Of a stretch of DNA of 64,000 nt, positions 60,488 to 64,000 are shown in pieces. The notes beneath the pieces are model-generated. The model saw only the letters and a program-made list of their open reading frames with translations, had not been told where the DNA came from and ran no database searches. The translations under genes and the position numbers were made by a program. The first letter of the stretch is position 1. Every line of letters starts with the position of its first letter. This stretch comes from Streptomyces zagrosensis (GTDB lineage Bacteria > Actinomycetota > Actinomycetes > Streptomycetales > Streptomycetaceae): NCBI RefSeq assembly GCF_014203645.1, contig NZ_JACHJL010000013.1:62001-126000 (forward strand), read 5' to 3'.

Positions 60488-60918
60488 ATGCGGCATTTTT
60501 CCGATAGGCGGCGCAGACACCGTCAGTATGTCGATCTCCACACGGTCCACCAAGCGTCGGCCGGGCGCCGACCCGACGGTTACGACCACGAGAAAAGCCG
60601 CTGGTCCACTGCATTTTCGGCCGTAGTAAAAGAATCATATGCACGTTACGGCAAAGACCATTACTCACAAAAGATTAGCCGAATTCCGGACGCGGGTCGG
60701 CACATTTACGCCGCCTTCGTGCGAGACGTCTTGAAGCCAACGGGGTGAGGCACTCGCCACGCGTGACAGTGTTACCGCGACGCAAGTCCATCGGGCCGTC
60801 AACAACTTGCACGACCTCAAGCACTCCTACGATCAGTTCCACGACGGCATCGTCCAGTACTACTCGGACATCTCCAATTACATTCCGCGGCTCACTGTTG
60901 ACTACTTCAGCCTCTAAG
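60488..60918 (+). pseudogene. Frameshifted unknown ORF
   Basis: A first frame of 86 codons (60488-60748) ends 'RIPDAGRHIYAAFVRDVLKP' then TGA. A second frame with no start codon continues from the same point: 'ALATRDSVTATQVHRAVNNL', 'HDLKHSYDQFHDGIVQYYSD', 'ISNYIPRLTVDYFSL' and TAA at 60918. Removing one G from the GGGG run at 60742-60745 joins them into one protein of about 143 residues, Tyr/His-rich and unlike anything I recognise. Codon use in the first half is notably AT-richer than neighbours. It is either a frameshifted remnant of an acquired gene or a sequencing indel. Confidence 0.5.
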
Positions 60919-60935
60919 TAGCCCGAGCACAGGGG

Positions 60936-62197
60936 ATGGTGAGAAACAGGCGGTTTTTGCGCCTCTGGTCGGCCTACTCCGCAAGCGTCCTCGGAGATCA
61001 GATCTACTTGCTGGCTGTTCCGCTGCTCGTCTTTCTGGAGGGCGGAACTGCCAGCACCATGGCGCTGGTCAAGTCCTGCGTGCTGCTCCCGCAGGCGGCG
61101 CTCGGCGTATTCGGCGGGGTGATCGCGGACCGCGGAAACAAAATACATCTGTTGCGCCTGACCTACCTCGGGTCCGGCATCGCTCTCCTCGTTGCCCTGC
61201 CCGGTTATCTCTGCCTTCCGGACGCGAGGCTGGCCGTGCTCGCCGCGGCGGCTTTGGTCCTGTCGATGTTCGCTTCGGTCTCGGCCGCGAGCGTCGATGG
61301 CGTACTGCCGCACTTCGCCGCCCGGGAGGAGTTGGCCCGCGCCAATTCGATGACCGAGACGACCCGCACCATCGCCACGGTCATCGGCCCGGCCGCGGCC
61401 GGCCTCCTGGTCGCCAGCCCCTTCCCCGGCTCCGTTGTCCTCGCCACCGGCATCGCCTTCACCACGGCCTTTGTGCTCTTACGCGGCCTGGACACCCCCA
61501 CACCCAGCAAGCCGAAAGCGAATCGGCGAGCCACCACCCTTCTCCAAGACCTCGTGGTGGGAGTGCGGTATCTGGGCCGTTCACGTCGTCTTTTCATCGG
61601 CATTTTCCTCAGCACCTCAACGAACCTCGTCCTCGGCGCACACGAGGCAGTGCTCGTCTACTACTTCCGCTCCACTCTTGGCATGTCGGCCGGCTGGACC
61701 GGCGGCGCCTTTGCCATCGCGGGTGCCGTCTCGGTAGCCACCGCCGTGGCCCTGGCCTGGCGAGCGCCGTCGCGCCACTACGGGCGCGTCATGGCGCTGT
61801 CCATCGTCTTGCAGGAGTGGGCGTGGCGATCATCCCCCTGGGCGGCAGGGTGGTGACGGCGATATGCGGCCATGCCGTACTCACCGTGTTCATCGTGGTC
61901 TACACCGTTTGTTGGCGGGCCTTTCGGCAATCGATATGCGATCCCGACCTGTTGGGACGCGTCTCGGGGGCCTGCCGGGCCATCGCCTTTACCGGGGCGT
62001 TCGTCGGCACCCTGCTCGCCGGGCTCATTCTTGGTCTCGTTTCTGACATTTCCCTGGTGCTCTTCGCCTGCGGCGCGCTGACCATCGTGAACGGCCTCAT
62101 CGGTCTCCGCCTGCTGTACGTCCACGGCGCCCCGACGAACGGGTCGGCGCCCGGTGCGGCCACCGCCCCACCGCAAGACGCCCCGCCTGCCGCGTAA
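60936..62197 (+). pseudogene. MFS transporter, split by a one-base frameshift
   Basis: The first frame (60936-61856) gives about seven helices of an MFS exporter: 'RFLRLWSAYSASVLGDQIYL', 'VKSCVLLPQAALGVFGGVIA' followed by the loop DRGNK, 'NSMTETTRTIATVIGPAAAG'. It goes out of register at about 61814. A second frame (GTG 61817 to 62197) continues the fold: 'GVAIIPLGGRVVTAICGHAV', 'AFTGAFVGTLLAGLILGLVS'. Inserting one base in CAGGAG near 61814 restores a 420-residue, 12-helix protein. The first part contains an in-frame TTA codon at 61479. Relatives are macrolide-type exporters. The second frame could be translated separately but would be a half transporter. Confidence 0.75.
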
Positions 62198-62230
62198 CAC
62201 CGACCGGCCGGGCGTGTGCCGAACCGCGAC

Positions 62231-62283
62231 TTCGCTCGGCACGGCACGGCACGGCACGACACGGCACGACACAGCAGGACACG
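62231..62283. repeat. GGCAC/ACGAC simple repeat
   Basis: About ten 5-bp units (CGGCA, CGACA, CAGCA variants) in tandem between the MFS remnant and the small secreted protein gene. Slippage-prone simple sequence; no other function seen. Confidence 0.6.
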
Positions 62284-62390
62284 GCGACCGGATCGGATGA
62301 CGCAGCGCGTCTCCCCGTGACTTTTGGACCGTCCGAGTGGATACGCAGGTCGGAGCACAGTCCGATGAACAGGCAAGGCGAGGACATCAC

Positions 62391-62594
62391 ATGGATAAGA
62401 AGAAGCTGACCGCGATCGGCGCCATGGCACTGGTGTGGGCGCTGCCAGCCGGCACCGCCCACGCCGACGAGACGCACAACCACTCCGACAACGGCCCCCG
62501 CTGGTCGCTGATTTCCATCGGGCAGGTGGACGACCCGGCGGAGGACGTGCTGGAGCACGCCGCGATCTTCGGTGCCACCAGCGTCGTGGACTGA
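62391..62594 (+). CDS. Small secreted protein, unknown
   Basis: 67 residues from ATG 62391, with AAGGCGAGGA upstream. An N-terminal signal peptide ('MDKKKLTAIGAMALVWALPA' then GTAHA) leaves a mature peptide of about 41 residues beginning DETHNH, His/Asn/Asp-rich, ending 'DPAEDVLEHAAIFGATSVVD'. There are no Cys residues, so it is not a disulfide-bonded chaplin or lantibiotic precursor. I do not recognise the family. Context is a degraded region, yet the gene itself looks intact, with a good start and signal sequence. Confidence 0.6.
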   Translation: MDKKKLTAIGAMALVWALPAGTAHADETHNHSDNGPRWSLISIGQVDDPAEDVLEHAAIFGATSVVD

Positions 62595-62619
62595 CGCGGC
62601 CCGGCGGTCGGCGGGTCGT

Positions 62620-64000
62620 TCAGCCTCCCGCGTAGACGTCTTCCACGTAACGGCCGGCCGCCATGCGGATCTGTGCGGACAGCGCGAGCCGCAGGAAGCG
62701 CTTGGGCCGGGGGCGGCCGGGGGCGGTGAGGTGGTGGGTCTCGGTGACCGTCATCGAAGTCAGGCCGTGCCGCTGGGCCAGCGCGTCCAGCGGTCCGCCG
62801 CGCACCTCGGTGACGGTGTCACCGAGGTGCGCGGGGGCGCGTCGGCGACGGTGGCCGTCGCGTCCCCGTAGCCGCTGAGCAGGGCGACCCGTAGTTGGTC
62901 AGCGAACTCTCGTACCGTCACGCTGAGTTCGCCAGAGGCGTCGGCCTCGACACGCGGCAGCAGGCGGGTGCCGCCGAGTTCGGCGATGCGGTCGTCGATG
63001 AGGGTTGGGACGCGCTGGTAGGTGGTGGCCCAGTTGCGGTCGCCGACACCGAGCACCGCGTAGGACACGCCCTGTGCCGCGTCCGGTGGGGCCTCCTCGA
63101 TCCAGCGCAGGAAGCGCGCGGCGTCGTCCGTTGGCTTGCCGTTGTGCGAGGCGGCCACGATCACTACCGGTCGGTCGGTGGGCAACGCGTCGGCGTAGGT
63201 GTCGAGCGCAGCCACCTCCGTGCCACAGCCGAGCGCCGCGGCCTCCTCGGCGAGTTGCTCGCTGAACTCTCGGCAGGTGCCGTGGTTGCTCCCGTGGACA
63301 AGAAGCGTCCCGGTGCCTTGCCGAGCGCGGCTGGGTAGGCCGGTGCCTGGCGGCGGTACGGTCTGCGGCTGCGCCGCCGGCCCGAGGGGCAGGCCGAGCG
63401 CGGAGCGGTTCGCGGCCCGGTCGGCGGACGTGCGGGCGGTGGGGGTGTGGGTAGGGCCGTCCGGCTTGAGGGTGAGCGTCTTCTTGACCCGTAGTCGATA
63501 GTTCGACTGGTCCGCCAACCGGTAGCGGTGTGCGATCAGGCCGATCAGCAAGGTCGCCTCGTGCAGCGCGAACTGCCGCCCGATGCAGGCGCGGTCACCG
63601 GCCCCAAAGGGCTTGTACGCGTGTCGGGGGCGCGCTCGCTCCGCCTCCGGCGTGAAACGCGCGGGGTCGAACAGGTCGGGGTTGTCACCCCGGATCGGGT
63701 CCCGGTGCAGCATCGGGATGAGTACGGAGATCCGCTGCCCGGCGGGCAGCGGATATCGGCCGCCCAGCAGCGTGTCCTCGCGCGCCTGGCGGGTGAAGAC
63801 GGGCCCGGTGGGCCACAGCCGCAGCACCTCCTGGAGCACCTGTCGGGCGAAGCACAGTCGCCCGACGTCCTCGAAGGAGGGGGCGGGGTCCGGGTCATCA
63901 CCCCACAACTCGTCGGCCTCGCGCTGCGCGAGGCGCAGCGCGGTCGGGTCCTTGAGCAGGTAGGAGAGCGCGAAGGACAGGGCGCCGGAGGTGGTCTCGT
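62620..64000 (-). pseudogene. P450-BM3-like (CYP102-type) cytochrome P450-reductase fusion, decayed and cut by the window edge
   Basis: The frame enters from beyond 64000 in the P450 I-helix ('ETTSGALSFALSYLLKDP'). The heme-binding loop follows, 'FGAGDRACIGRQFALHEATL', with the Cys ligand, then a linker and the flavodoxin-like FMN domain ('TLLVHGSNHGTCREFSEQLA', 'VVIVAASHNGKPTDDAARFL', 'YAVLGVGDRNWATTYQRVPT'). Near 62840 a one-base loss shifts the frame; the other frame continues with the start of the FAD domain ('THHLTAPGRPRPKRFLRLAL') and then jumps directly to the extreme C-terminus ('IRMAAGRYVEDVYAGG', stop at 62620). Almost all of the roughly 390-residue FAD/NADPH domain is missing. Without it the enzyme could not accept electrons from NADPH. 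Confidence 0.8.

Overview
The window reads as chromosomal DNA of a Streptomyces or very close relative. It has high GC, frequent GTG starts and many 1-8 bp gene overlaps. It carries lineage-typical genes: Roadblock/LC7, EshA-type encapsulins, an ergothioneine cluster, an Rpf-like muralytic enzyme, an SNF2/SWIM pair and rare TTA codons. I found no rRNA, tRNA, CRISPR array, intact insertion sequence or prophage.

Layout. 1-9 kb: Roadblock/LC7 protein, SAM methyltransferase, a broken winged-helix gene, a WYL regulator with upstream repeats, an MpaB-type oxygenase, an unknown protein, a MOSC protein, a small membrane protein and a fatty acid desaturase. 9-13.5 kb: SNF2 ATPase coupled to a SWIM zinc-finger protein. 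13.6-19.4 kb: YceI-like protein, xylulokinase, acetyltransferase, secreted phosphodiesterase and phosphodiester glycosidase. 19.5-22.4 kb: two tandem family 2B encapsulin shell genes with no adjacent terpene cyclase or prenyltransferase cargo. 22.4-28.7 kb: a small membrane protein and a five-gene, fully overlapping nickel/peptide ABC operon read leftward, with a Nur-like palindrome just upstream of its first gene. 29.1-32.8 kb: an oxidoreductase and two acyl-CoA dehydrogenases in one overlapping operon. 33-44 kb: Rpf-LysM-M23 hydrolase, DUF1697, SGNH hydrolase, SCO6745-type, DUF3574, PaaX/AidB divergent pair, Pro/Thr-rich surface protein, DUF4239 and SRPBCC genes.

44.4-49.3 kb holds egtA-egtB-egtC-egtD for ergothioneine; egtC and egtD form one uninterrupted reading frame, yet a strong internal ribosome binding site and start precede the EgtD part. 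49.3-60.5 kb holds NUDIX, metallophosphoesterase, DedA, universal stress, TetR/MBL (two 20-bp palindromes between them), dodecin, PI-PLC, ArsR/AHSA1 (two matched palindromes), NDH-2-like, DUF2165 and ornithine cyclodeaminase-like genes. 60.5-64 kb is visibly degraded: a frameshifted unknown ORF, a frameshifted MFS transporter, and a P450-BM3-like gene that has a frameshift and has lost nearly all of its FAD/NADPH reductase domain.

The most interesting items are the apparently cargo-less tandem encapsulins (one with a TTA codon and an altered cNMP pocket), the EgtC-EgtD fusion, the Nur-like site on the nik operon, and the clustered operator palindromes. Gene identities rest on reading translated sequences by eye; no database search was run.
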